Assembly (NCBI GenBank): GCA_037074705.1
Contig: CM073594.1
Location: 18,738,307 to 18,802,306, forward strand
DNA: 64,000 nt
Origin: Zhengitettix transpicula
Lineage: Eukaryota > Arthropoda > Insecta > Orthoptera > Tetrigidae
Reading direction: 5' to 3'
Shown here: positions 46,430 through 57,213 of the stretch, piece by piece
How positions within the stretch are numbered: the stretch's first letter is position 1
How the letters are laid out: each line of letters starts with the position of its first letter
Position numbers and translations under genes: made by a program
Notes under the pieces: model-generated
Database searches by the model: none
What the model was told of the DNA's origin: nothing
What the model saw: only the letters and a program-made list of their open reading frames with translations

Positions 46430-48300
46430 CCAGCAAATATTCAAAGTTACTATTTCTTAAAAATTGTTGTACAGAAGTATTCCTATACTGTATTTAAATC
46501 TTTGAAATAAACCACTTTTCAATCGATGCTACTACAATTCATTAATCGCATTGAACTTCAACGGAATTAGAATTTCAAATAACTAGCACACCTATTGCAC
46601 ACTCCACAGCCTGCTGTTCATATCCAAACCTCTCAAACCTCATAATATACTCGCAGAAAGTCGCTCCTCTGGGATTTGGCAGAGCAAAGTAGATTTCTGT
46701 CACTATGGACGTTTAAAGCCTATTCTCTGAAATATTTCAGAATGTTATCGAACACATTTTAATTGACCATCTACAATAGTATTTATCTAATTACAGGAAT
46801 GAAAATTATCTGGTTCAAATAAGCATTGTACTGTCCAGTTTGACATGAGCTTCTTCAGTTATATTAGTACGGAATTATAATTAATAAATATACTTAAACA
46901 ATGCATTGTTAAATGTAACGATTAATTTAAACATCTTTTACGTCATTTATTAACATATTCATCAATTTGTAGTACTGCAGAGTATATACATGACTTTTAC
47001 ATTATTACAGTATCTACAGTAAGTTGCATTTATTTCCAATTTAACAATTGTAATAATCTGACTTCAAAAATAAATTAAATAATAAAAATAGCAACCTAGT
47101 AGAAAAAAATTATTTAATTTGAAACAATAAATATAAAGCACAGCGTTTCAACCCTGATTGGGACCTCTTCAGATGTATATTTGTAAAATTCAATTATAAT
47201 TTATAAGAAAGTTTAAGTTGACAAAATTTTCAGCTGTGCCAATAAGTTATTTGGGTATGGGTAAACAGCACGTTAGAAATTTATGTCTACTTAATTTTCC
47301 TTACAATAAAGAATAATTGAATGTAATATTTGTACATCCGAAGAGGTCCTGATTAGGAACTAAACGTCCTGTTTTATATTTTTTATGTTTCAATTTTAAT
47401 AATTAATTTTTTTACTAATAGACTGTTATTTTTATTATTTTCGACTTAGTTTCATAAGTTTCAATTGAATAACTCAACATATTATTGTTGTTCAATACAC
47501 ATTTAGAAACTATTAATGCAGAGTAAAAATTGAAACGTTTTCAAATTAAAATTGGAAAATTAATCTGATATAAATATAATTAATGTATCGTGGCCAAAAG
47601 TCAAAATTTAATTAATATTTATTACAATACACATAGCATTTCCTCCCTATGTTTGCAGTATCGTTGATTTTAAATATTTTACCAGCGTCACCCTTGCTTC
47701 ATAATTCGTATTTTATAAATGAAAATATCTATAGTTTTTACCAAGGAGAGTCAGTAATTTTCAAGTGCTGGTTAATTCTGCTCATCCTGCTTAAAACTGT
47801 GTTATTCATTAAGAATGAGAAGAGGTATTTTTCTCCATTGCCTCTCATTGTTCTCAATTCATTGAATTTCCGTAGCAGTTTAATATTAGAAAAACACATA
47901 TACTTTACAATGCCGAACTTAAAAGTATAATCTAGTTTTGGAAATTGTTGATAATGTTGTAGTAATGTTATGAGTAAAAAGGAAAACCAAGAAAGGTTAA
48001 CAAGGTAAACGGTATTTAAGAGGAAAGACAAAGTAAACAGTGACAAATAACGAGCAAGGTACAAAGTTCACGCATTATGACTTCTGTTACTATCTCTAAA
48101 CAACTTCATTTAATATTATTTATTAATTTTTTTGTACATTTCTACTTTTCACTTCTGGTTGTTTTTATATCTATATCTGGCAACTCAATCCAAATTTGAT
48201 CCATAATTCTTCTGTCTACCAATTACGTTCAAAACATTAACAAAATATATTGTTCCAGCTCAGCGCATATTGGAGTCCCTAAATTCTTATATCGTTTGCA
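46430..48300. other. Divergent intergenic region between lamin and the PAIP1-like gene
   Basis: AT-rich, with a foldback at 47.12-47.37 kb. No coding frame is supported. A CCAG at about 48,259 preceded by a T-rich run could be a 5' UTR acceptor of the PAIP1-like gene. Confidence 0.45.
47120..47385. repeat. Diverged foldback with GTTTCAACC/GGTCCTGATTAGGAAC arms
   Basis: AGCGTTTCAACCCTGATTGG and GACCTCTTCAGATGTATATT on the left pair with ACATCCGAAGAGGTCCTGAT and TAGGAACTAAACGTCCTG on the right. The spacer is about 160 bp. On the minus strand the left arm reads CTGAAGA (47,166-47,172) and then GAAAC (47,145-47,149). Confidence 0.65.
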
Positions 48301-49401
48301 ATGGAGAGGATTTGTCGAGGAAAAGTGCAGAAATCTCGTTTGATGTGCAGTCCGCACCCGATTGTTAAAGAGGAATCTGTGTCCGATCCCATGGCGGGAG
48401 GAGACACGTTACAGTTAAATGGAAGAGACAGACAACCAGAAAGTAATTGGAATGAAATTTTGCCTTCATCCAACTTGTCAGTTCACGCCATGGAATTTAT
48501 TCCTCAAAATTTAGTAACTAATGATTCCAACATAATAATAAGGATCCATTTGGTACAATTGATGGAACACATTACTCTTAACCCCGGTATGTTCGATACG
48601 CTGGTGGAAACGTTCTTAAAAATTTTTAATTTACGCTTAGTTTCGTTGGACACAATCAAATGTTGTGCCGACCTGATTTTCAAACACTCTGTCAAGGAAC
48701 AAAACTTTACGTATCACGGAGCTAAACTCTGCCACTTTTTGATGAACATTGAGGAAATTTTTAGAAACGAACTTCAATCATTACTGAAACAAGAGAGTCT
48801 CCAAGCGCACTTTAACGTAACTCAGCAGCCCCAGTATGTACACGGCTTATTGCTATTCATGGTCGAATTGCTAATGCAGTTACAGGAAGGGTCGATCCCA
48901 GACCTCACCACAAATGTCTTTCACGTTATTTATATTTTACTAACTGCGCCTTCTGCCTCTAATTTGAAATGCGTATGTCAGGTACTGAAGCTTGCAGGCC
49001 ATAAATTACAAAAGTCGAACAGAAATTCTGTGGACGATATTGCGGACAGGGTGCTTCAAATGTCGGCGACGTTTGTAAAAGACCCCAGGTTACGTCAAAC
49101 GATCTGCAGCGTCATGAAACTCAAAGTGGGAAATTGGCAAGAAAACGAAAGCATCCAAGAGTGTGTAAAGCCTCTCTGTAGCACTTGCGTACAGAACGAT
49201 CCCGTGTTCTACGGTCCGGATGGAAAAGTTCTCACCGTCGACGAAATTGTTTTTCTCGAAAAAAACGCAACAATTCACGACGAGAGCGATGCGAATGAGA
49301 GTTTGATATTTTGTATTCCCGACGACCACATGGACGAAGAAATGGAAGCCGCGTACGAAGAGTTTCTCGAGTCAATTGACAGTACAGCACGATGTAAGTA
49401 G
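48301..49401 (+). CDS. PAIP1: PAIP1-like poly(A)-binding protein-interacting protein, single exon
   Basis: This 366-residue protein probably helps couple the poly(A) tail to translation initiation through PABP and eIF4A/eIF4F. Residues 57-69 (SSNLSVHAMEFIP) fit the PAM2 motif that binds the PABP MLLE domain. Residues about 78-285 are helical and read as a diverged MIF4G domain, with GAKLCHFL in place of the PAIP1 GARLCNYL block. Residues 293-318 (NDPVFYGPDGK and on) and the acidic end DDHMDEEMEAAYEEFLES (341-358) match the PAIP1 C-terminal PABP-binding region. The open frame has no intron, unlike its neighbours. A GTAAGT donor at 49,394-49,399 overlaps the last codons, and acceptors lie at 49,471 and 49,487, so the extreme C-terminus could differ. 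Family assignment is strong, orthology less so. Confidence 0.8.
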   Translation: MERICRGKVQKSRLMCSPHPIVKEESVSDPMAGGDTLQLNGRDRQPESNWNEILPSSNLSVHAMEFIPQNLVTNDSNIIIRIHLVQLMEHITLNPGMFDTLVETFLKIFNLRLVSLDTIKCCADLIFKHSVKEQNFTYHGAKLCHFLMNIEEIFRNELQSLLKQESLQAHFNVTQQPQYVHGLLLFMVELLMQLQEGSIPDLTTNVFHVIYILLTAPSASNLKCVCQVLKLAGHKLQKSNRNSVDDIADRVLQMSATFVKDPRLRQTICSVMKLKVGNWQENESIQECVKPLCSTCVQNDPVFYGPDGKVLTVDEIVFLEKNATIHDESDANESLIFCIPDDHMDEEMEAAYEEFLESIDSTARCK

Positions 49402-51240
49402 TGACAATCGCCAACAAAGTAAATAAATTCTTGATAAAGTTTTCTTATTGAGACATTTTATCAATTTTCAGGATTTTAAATTGGCAGACGACGTCGTTAA
49501 TGGATACTACGGGTACATGACAAGGTTTTAAGATGATTATCCAAATAATTGTGAATCACATAGATAAAAATAAAATTACTTAATTCATATCAGTTTAATA
49601 ATATTTGACGCTACAGATCACAATAAGTTTCTGAAATTCAAGAGGAGGACTAATGACATAGTACAGTATTCTTCGAACGTTTTAGTGTAATTATCGTGTC
49701 ACTGCTCTCGTAACGCAATTTGTGGCAGAGTATTTTAGTTGAGTGGACTTTATTTACAGTTTAATTAATTACTACAAATGCTGAAGGAGTGTTTATGATC
49801 TGAAATGGTTTTCATATACATTTTATTACTACATAATTTGTCAATTATCATAACCTTCTTATTGTATAGGTCGTTGCATCAAATTCGTAGTATTACTTGG
49901 AGTTGTAACATGATTCTGTAAGATTAAATCTAACGTTCCAAACAAGATTTTTTGTCTTTTTTTCATCTAAGAATAGTTAACATATAGTTTGGTTTCTTTG
50001 CACTAATATAAAAGCTTTATATATATATTTTTTTGACGAGCTGGTTTCCTGATCTGGAGGAGCTGAAAACATTGCACGAAAAGTTAATACTAACGGTCAG
50101 AACCCTGCACAATGACTTTTCACATGTGCATAACTATTGATATGGGTCATTATTCAAGTAACATTAATTTTCTTTCTTCAAAATTATATGACTATCTGAA
50201 TTATCTAGTAATTTTCGCCGTAAAAAGCAAAGTAAATTTTCCAAATGATGGATGACTATGAAAGTCTCAAATTTATTTACTGCTTAACAGGAAACATTCA
50301 GCCAATTATCTTTAAAACCAACAAGTGGCTAAAATCAGGTGTTGAAACTTCTAATTCGTCTAAAAATAACGAATGTTATAGTTTCTTCCGGCTCTTATTA
50401 GAAAAACAATTAATTGAAATCTATTCAGCCGACTTTTGTTTGTGAAAAATGAACAAAATCAGCACCGAAAGAATGACAAATCAAATAGAAAATTAGATTA
50501 CACCCTTAATAAACCGCAAGTACTTGATTCTAAGTCATTTGCTGATTTACTTTATACAACTGTCTCTTAGACTGTTCCTCGTGTACCCTATGAAGGGCAA
50601 TTAACGTTCACCGGTTAAATCATGGTTCAGCCTTATCAAATAATTCTAATAATAGTTGTGTTGAAAAATTTGTATCACCTGATTATTGGTGTGTGCCTCA
50701 AAGAACACGGATGGAGCCAAAAGAGATTAATCTATATAATCTTTGTAAATAAAGCTCTCAATACGAATCTTTGAAGTCACTGCCTCACGCGTATTAGATG
50801 TAAACACAGCAGGAGTTGCTTTTTATAGACCAAACACTATTTGAGTCAGTCAGTTTTAGACATCTAGATGTATGTGCATACACAATTTAATTTTGTTTAT
50901 AGAACAGTACCATAGTTATGGAAAAAATATTAAAATCATAAAACAATATTTGACTTTTTTTGAAAAATGGTTAACATCATCATGACGATTTAGTGCAGAT
51001 TATAATCGATATAATATTATGATGAACATTTAAATATTTTTCCATTGCTCTTTTCAAATGTCCATTACATGTCTGTAGAACATCGGGTTGAACTTGCCGC
51101 TTAGTTGAATACGCACCGCCCTCTTTTACCAAGCATCCAATAAACGCTCAGTATTTATCTCCCATAAGAAAGTTTGTTTTGGTTCGAAATTTCGCCGTTC
51201 AAGATTAGTTGAACACCTTCATGTCAACGGAGTAACAGTT
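49402..51240. other. Intergenic between PAIP1-like and DXO, no supported gene
   Basis: AT-rich. The open frame at 50,245-50,445 encodes 66 residues with no recognisable features and is not called. Nothing else stands out. Confidence 0.5.
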
Positions 51241-54200
51241 ATGTCTAGTAGACGGAAAAGAGTTTGTCATGACAATTCACAGGATAATACCAATACTTTG
51301 GTTATAAATCACCATTCTTTGCGGACTGGACCTAAATGTTCTTTCCTTCAACCAACTGTGGTTGGTTTTTTCAGTTTGGACTTGCAGCGAAAATATTGTT
51401 CGGACATGTCAAGACTTGGATATATTTCTCCCCCAGAGTCCTATAACAATGTTAATTTTGATCTGAATATTGGAATTGACACTGCCGTGAAGAGGGATGT
51501 AAATGATGAACCTAAATTGGATAATTTACTTCAATGGATTTCCGTAAATAAGTCGACGTTAGGTGCTGACCCACAAGGAAGGTGATTTTTATTTTTATAT
51601 CGAAACCATTACGTGTTATCCTATTAACAAACTAGTTTTGATCTTGTGCCATGATATGTGTAACTTTAGTTTGGTAGAAGAGACATTTAGGTTATACATT
51701 TATTGAGAACGACAGAATATCAGTGTTCAAAGAGAGATTATTTAATTGCATTTTGTCTTCCAAATTTCCTTGTAATTATAGATATCCACTCCATGTATAT
51801 GATATGAAAATACCTACAAAGTTCTTTATTATTGCATGATAGTTAATTATACACAAGTGAGTATTGTTGAAACAATGTAATTACATTATAGTTTGTAAAA
51901 CTTGATCCATCATCATCTTGTTCCATCGCCAGTTTTTCAAGTGACTGTATTAACAAAGTCTCTGCATCTTTTCCTGATCCGAAACTATTTTTCCTCCACC
52001 ACTCTATTCTACATATCTTTTTACTTAATCTGTGTACCTCCTCCTTGTAATGGTCTGTATATTTCTCTCTTTCTTTCACATAGAGGTTGAATACACCCAC
52101 CACTATACATATACATAAAAGAGCTCTTAAATATAATTTAGCAAGTAAAGTAATATATAATTTAGTTGAGTTGTGATGTTAAAATTGTAAAAAATAAAAT
52201 ATTTGACCAATTGTTTACAAAACTATTTTCTGTATGTTTATGCAATTTTTGTGCATTTATATATCAAACTGATGTTTTCTCATATTGTATATTGGAATTA
52301 CATCGAAATAAACTTATATACCTATCTATATGTCAAAGCATTTAGAGAACATAATTGGTAATGCAAATAAATTTATTGACATTTTTCTTTACATAAAATA
52401 AGTCCTATTAATTTTTAGATTCACAAAATTCACATTACTAGCGTGCCAGAGCTGTATAGAAGAAAGGTTAAAAATAATTCTTTTCATTCATTGCTCAGTC
52501 TTCCATGTTCCTTGGAAACACTCCATTCAACATAAATTGATACCCATTTACTATTCACATCAAACCAATCACATACAATACATCTTATTATCTATCATGT
52601 CAAATGTTTACTCCTTTCACAGAGCTCACATTTTCTCCTCCACTTAACATTACTTTCATTGATTTAAATGTTGAAATTAACCATAGTGCTGATCTAATTA
52701 CCACACCAAACACTCCTTTAGTCCTTAGAGACTCTTTATTTGCTCCATCTGGATTTGTCTGGCCACTTACACAAACTGAATCTTCAGTGCCTTCATAGAT
52801 AGAAAATACCCTCCTGACAGACTCCAAACCAAATATCACTTGTCCTATCCAAACCCACTCTTGACCACAATAAAAAATGTGACAATTATGGCTAGAAAAT
52901 TTGTTTCTAACCTGACCAGACTGAGGTAAGCCATTAGCCTACTCTCTCTCTCTCCTTCTTATAAATACCATTTTTACCATTTAATATACTGGATTACTAT
53001 TGTTTGGTATTCTAAAATTACAACTACTTTGTATTATTTTTTGTGCCCATGTTTAACAGGAGTATTGTTTCTATAGGTTGTTCCAAGATTTTGTTTCATT
53101 TCGTGGGACACTACGTGTGATTATGAACACTCCATATGAGAATCAAGATGATTGGAAGATATGTGCCACTAAGTACAAGGGCACTATATATCTCTGTTCC
53201 AGATACACAGAGGACTACTTAAGAAAACGCAGAGAAGCATCTGATTTCTATAAGAAATGTTTAATGTGGGGTTATAAATTTGAGCAGTATGTGACAACTG
53301 GTAATAGTTATGACTAACTCTATATTTACTTTAAAATATTTTGTATGATGAACATTTGTAAGTTTCAATCCTTTCAGACAGCCCCTTAATATTTACACCC
53401 ATAAATATATCTTCTAGTGAAAATAGTTCTATTCTATTACTATAAAATTTTGTTTACTTGAATGATCAAACTTTTTCATACTCCTACACAATCCATGAAA
53501 TTCATACATGACCATGAGTTATTAAATACTTTTAGCTTGTGTCATCTAAGTTTTAATTCCAAACTAGAACTATTTGTAAAATATGGGGATAAAGTTCGTC
53601 ACTTTAAATCTGGTAAGAATATATATTTTTTTATTGGGTTGTTTTAAAGTCATTTCAACTTATAATGTGCTGGTGACTACATAATCAAAAAAAAAAAAGG
53701 TCTACATAACAGTATCTCAGTGCAGATAGTTGTTAGGTTATTTCTAGTGGAAATCCATGGAGGGCTAATTTCCTTGTCCACTGCTATGTCTACAGTGTGT
53801 GGATCACTGTAGACAATGAGCAGAAAGCACTCCTGGTGCAGATTGCAGTTGTACTGAGGGCATTCAAACAGGAGATGTTTTACCGTTTATGTAGACCTGC
53901 TGGGAGCACATTCAGGCTGTGGTGAATTAGAAAAAAGAAAACTATGAGTTAATTGGATGTGTAGGGTGCAAATTCTTGATATGATTACTTGTTGCCTTCT
54001 TGAGATGTTAGTGTTAAATGCTCTGAAGAATATACCTTCATTCTTTGCTGTTCTCTTGGTGGACAATTTTTTTTCAAAGTAACTAGCAAGGGCTGCGCTG
54101 GCATCTGTTTTATTGCATACTGGGATAGTTGAGATGTTTAGTTGTTGCAAGATGATCAGACTCCATGTTTATTGTCCAGCGTACGTTGGAATCCATGCTA

Positions 54201-55604
54201 TTGTTATTTTATTGTTCTTCAGGTTGCACCTCCATATGATATCAAGAATATATTTGTTTTAAACACAAATGTTTTTTCTTTACTATTAAAACCATAAAAA
54301 AGTTTCAGATTGTTATCAAATCTTCATAAAATTGTCAGCAACTTTAATAATTAATTACAGATTGTTATCCAGAGCATTTAATTAATAACTAATAAACATA
54401 TGATTTGTTTCTGACTTACATGTTTAACATTTTTTTTATTGTAGATAACTTTGGAAAACCACCAAATTTAGACAGCCAATTTAACTGTATGGAAGAGTTC
54501 AATGTAGTTTTCAGTTCTAAATTAAATAATCATAATATCCTTTATAGTGCAGAGATGGATGGTTTCAAAAGTCAAACTGAAATAAGAACTTTGGAAGATC
54601 TACAAAAGGCAGAATTTGTTGAACTTAAAACCAGCAGAATCATTGAAACTGACAGACAGTACCGCAATACTGTTAGGTATATAGTTGCTTGTCAATTCTT
54701 AGATTAATTTGAGTTGAAATTTAATTTATTTTTCATGTAAGCCAAATAGTTTACTTGGGGCATATTTAATTCAAATCATCTTTTTTAACAGTTACTATTT
54801 CTTAATAAGAAAGATGGCCAAATACAGACAAAATAATTGAAGAAATGAACAAGGCTTCCAGAAATGTTGTGTGTATTTATATTATCACTTCTTTTGTCTG
54901 TATTTGGCTATCTTTCTTATTATTAATTTTCAATCAGTCATACACTTTTCTTTTCAGTTATTAATTCTGATTAATTTGGTATGTTTACACTTAGTATTTC
55001 CAGTTTGTTTCTTTAACAGTTTTATATGCATTTCAGATTTAAGTTTCCAAAGTGGTGGGCACAGTGTTATTTAGCAAACATACCAAAAATATTATGTGGT
55101 TTTCGTACAGATGAAGGAGTTGTCAAGCATATTAAAGAATATAATACTGGTGGCATTGTTGAAATGTCTGAAGTAAGAACTCTTTTTATAGATAGTACAT
55201 TTAGTAGTAGTCAATTCTCTTAGATTTTCATAGCAAATATATTCCTATTTGGTAATTTTATGCTTGCCTAATGGTAATCAATTGAAATAATGAACTTTAT
55301 TTAACCATAGGCAAATTGTGAAAATTCAAATAATTTACAAAATATATACTTGTTACTGCCGTGTAAAAAAGTTAACAGTATTCTTATTAGCATTTTCTCA
55401 ATACAGAATGTATGGAGCCCTAATGTCTGCTTAAATTTTCTGGACAAATTTTTGAATTTTGTGAGGTCTGTTGTGCAAGAAACAAGTCCAGATACTGTTT
55501 ATGCTTTTGAGTGGAACCCATCCAGTGACAGAGTTACTGTGAGGAAGATTGAAGGCCCTTCAGAATACAGCTTTCTTTACAAGTGGTACACAGACAGTGT
55601 GTGA
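51241..55604 (+). CDS. DXO: DXO/Rai1 family decapping exoribonuclease, complete, 5 exons
   Basis: This enzyme removes incomplete, NAD- or otherwise non-canonical 5' caps and degrades the RNA. Exons: 51241-51581, 53077-53300, 54445-54676, 55037-55172, 55407-55604. Borders are GT-AG and phases join, giving 376 residues (human DXO has 396). Early residues FFSLDLQRKY (43-52) and YISPP (61-65) match the family. The catalytic motifs are intact: GYKFEQ (179-184, Glu183), AEMDG with Glu225 and Asp227, VELKTS with Glu248 and Lys250, and FPKWWAQ (269-275). These are the metal-binding acidic residues and the lysine of the active site. The C-terminus has NVWSPNVCLNFLDKFLNF. AATAAA follows at 55,669-55,674. 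I see no defects. Intron 2 holds a LINE remnant. Confidence 0.95.
53740..54220 (-). mobile_element. Non-LTR retrotransposon fragment, RNase H-end region, decayed
   Basis: The minus strand reads a segment with VIISRICTLHIQLTHSFLFS followed by PQPECAP and, after an in-frame TAA, TVKHLLFECPQY. This is the order at the end of I/Jockey-type LINE ORFs: IxRxxxxHxxLTHxxL, a Cys-rich knuckle and TVxHxLxxCPxY. The Cys knuckle is degraded and a stop interrupts the frame. It sits in DXO intron 2, antisense to DXO. Confidence 0.75.
54445..54676 (+). CDS. DXO: DXO exon 3: catalytic metal site
   Basis: This 232-bp exon encodes residues 189-265 and carries both AEMDG (Glu225, Asp227) and VELKTS (Glu248, Lys250), the two motifs that coordinate the divalent metals and activate water in DXO enzymes. 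The acceptor is ATTGTAG and the donor GTATAT. Confidence 0.94.
54804..54921. mobile_element. Compact 118-bp foldback, ACGTTTCTG family (DXO intron 3)
   Basis: AATAAGAAAGATGGCCAAAT at the left is inverted as ATTTGGCTATCTTTCTTATT at the right, each about 50 bp, with AACAAGGCTTCCAGAAATG in the centre. It is a deletion derivative of the 264-bp element. Confidence 0.85.
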
Positions 55605-55668
55605 TAGACCAAGAAAGACTTTTCATTTCCCAACATCTTGGGGATTTTATTGTTTCCAAATTAGTGAA

Positions 55669-55674
55669 AATAAA
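55669..55674 (+). terminator. DXO: DXO polyadenylation signal AATAAA
   Basis: A canonical AATAAA 65 bases after the DXO stop codon. Further AATAAA copies lie at 56,068 and in the tandem repeat that follows. Confidence 0.55.
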
Positions 55675-55994
55675 TAGACAATTCACTATTTGAAATAACA
55701 CAATGAAGCTGACATCGATTTTCAAACTTGATTTTAATAACGAATCACAACCTTGTCAATCATCTATTTTTTTTATAAAATCATTAAATTTTAAATGAAA
55801 AAAAAATCATATCTATTATTTAAGTTGATTAAGGTTGTTACATTTCAAATATAGTGTTTTTAAACTATACATATAAACAAAAATGTAATTGTTCCTGTAA
55901 AGATGTACACACACAGATTTTCAAAGCCTAGATATTTAATTACATTTTTAACTGTTCTGTGATGTGCTCAGAAATATTTATTATTTATCTGTTT

Positions 55995-56238
55995 CATGTG
56001 AATTACAAACTGTATCAGTGATAATCAAAAAATTATTTTAATTATAACCTAAAAAACATGTTTTAGTAATAAATACAAGTTTTATGAACATTTTGGCTGT
56101 GGTTCTTAATACTGTTTGTCATGTGAATTACAAACTGTATCAGTGATAATTAAACAATTATTTTAATTGTAACCTAAAAAACATGTTTCAGTAATAAATA
56201 CAAGTTTTATGAAAATTTTGGCTGTAGTTCTTAATACT
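55995..56238 (+). repeat. Tandem duplication, 125-bp unit
   Basis: CATGTGAATTACAAACTGTA starts at 55,995 and at 56,120. The copies share AACCTAAAAAACATGTTTYA, GTAATAAATACAAGTTTTAT and a GGCTGTRGTTCTTAATAC end, with few differences. Each copy contains an AATAAA. Confidence 0.85.
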
Positions 56239-56259
56239 TTTTAAGAAAATTATTGACAT

Positions 56260-56770
56260 TAACTTTTCACATAATTTCCGACTGCGTTATTTTGTGATTG
56301 GTCTCCATAACATGTTCTACGACAGCTGTCATATTGTACTGTTTCAAATGTATATTTCATTCATGCTCTTTTACCTGGACCGGCCAGTTTCCCCGATGTA
56401 CCAATTTCCACATTCACAAGGTATCTGATATACGCCTTTTACTAGTAGTTGTCCTGCCTGTTTTTACTGGAGGAAGAAGGCTGGAAATTGTATGGTAATT
56501 TTAAAAAATGGGAGTTATGTCATTGTTTCTTAATAGGCCACCAATGCATTTTTATGTATGAAAGGAACGCTTTTATGTTTCCCTGTATACTTTTCCTTGA
56601 ATTGTGACGATTTAAAGCTCTGGATATATTTGCATATCTGTATCCATTCTGGTTGAGGGCCAGCCTCAATTTTGATTTTCCTCTTCATCACATATTCTTT
56701 CCACTCTATAGTTGAGGGTTTTTATAAGTGCTCATTTTTTAGTGTTGTGGTGGTGTGACGTAGCATTTAG
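56260..56770 (-). mobile_element. Penelope-like retroelement, 3' part of ORF with GIY-YIG endonuclease
   Basis: Minus-strand translation, with several frameshifts and stops, gives in order a LNQNGYRYANISRALNRHN segment, AFLSYIK, RNNDITPIFK, GVYQIPCECGNWYIGETGRS, and VKEHE...AVVEHVMETNHKI. The last two blocks are the GIY-YIG endonuclease of Penelope-like elements, with its CxC zinc-like residues and the downstream EH and NHKI blocks. The reverse transcriptase core was not seen in readable form. The copy is inactive. Confidence 0.85.
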
Positions 56771-57001
56771 GTATCTGTTGATGTGTGTTATCTGGCATTC
56801 TAGTCACTGTTTTCTTGAAGGTAAAAGTTATTGGAAGTTTGTCCAATATTGTGCACAAATTGTATGGAAATAATCAGCCTGGGAACTTGTCTTGTAATAG
56901 AAGCAACATTATTCAAAAAATTATTTAACTCAAAGAGAAATGTCTTACTGATTGATTAATTTAAATCATAAAAGAATAGTTGAAAGAAATAGAAAATTAG
57001 T

Positions 57002-57213
57002 AATAAGAAAGATAGCGAAATACAGACAAAATAAGTGATAATATAAACACCACAAAATGTTTCTGGGATCCTTGTCCTTTTCTTCAGGTGCTAAGAAGAG
57101 CCTGGCTTTTGCGTTGTGTCACTCTAGGCTCTTCTTAGCACCTGAAGAAAGAGACATGGATCAAAGAAACGTTGAGTGATATTTATATTATCACTTATTT
57201 TGTCTCATTATTA
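57002..57213. mobile_element. Foldback, ACGTTTCTG family
   Basis: AATAAGAAAGATAGCGAAAT at the left; TTCTTCAGGTGCTAAGAAGA and AGCCTGG to a short GC-rich centre; CTAGGCTCTTCTTAGCACCT and GAAAGAGACATGGATCAAAG on the right. The arms pair along most of their length. The right arm end has lost a short segment before TCATTATT. Confidence 0.8.

Noticed and set aside
47649..48064. Overlapping frames on both strands at 47.6-48.1 kb
   Set aside because: Hydrophobic low-complexity translations driven by AT content, no family match.
50245..50445. 66-codon open frame between PAIP1-like and DXO genes
   Set aside because: No known motif, and frames of this size are common by chance here.
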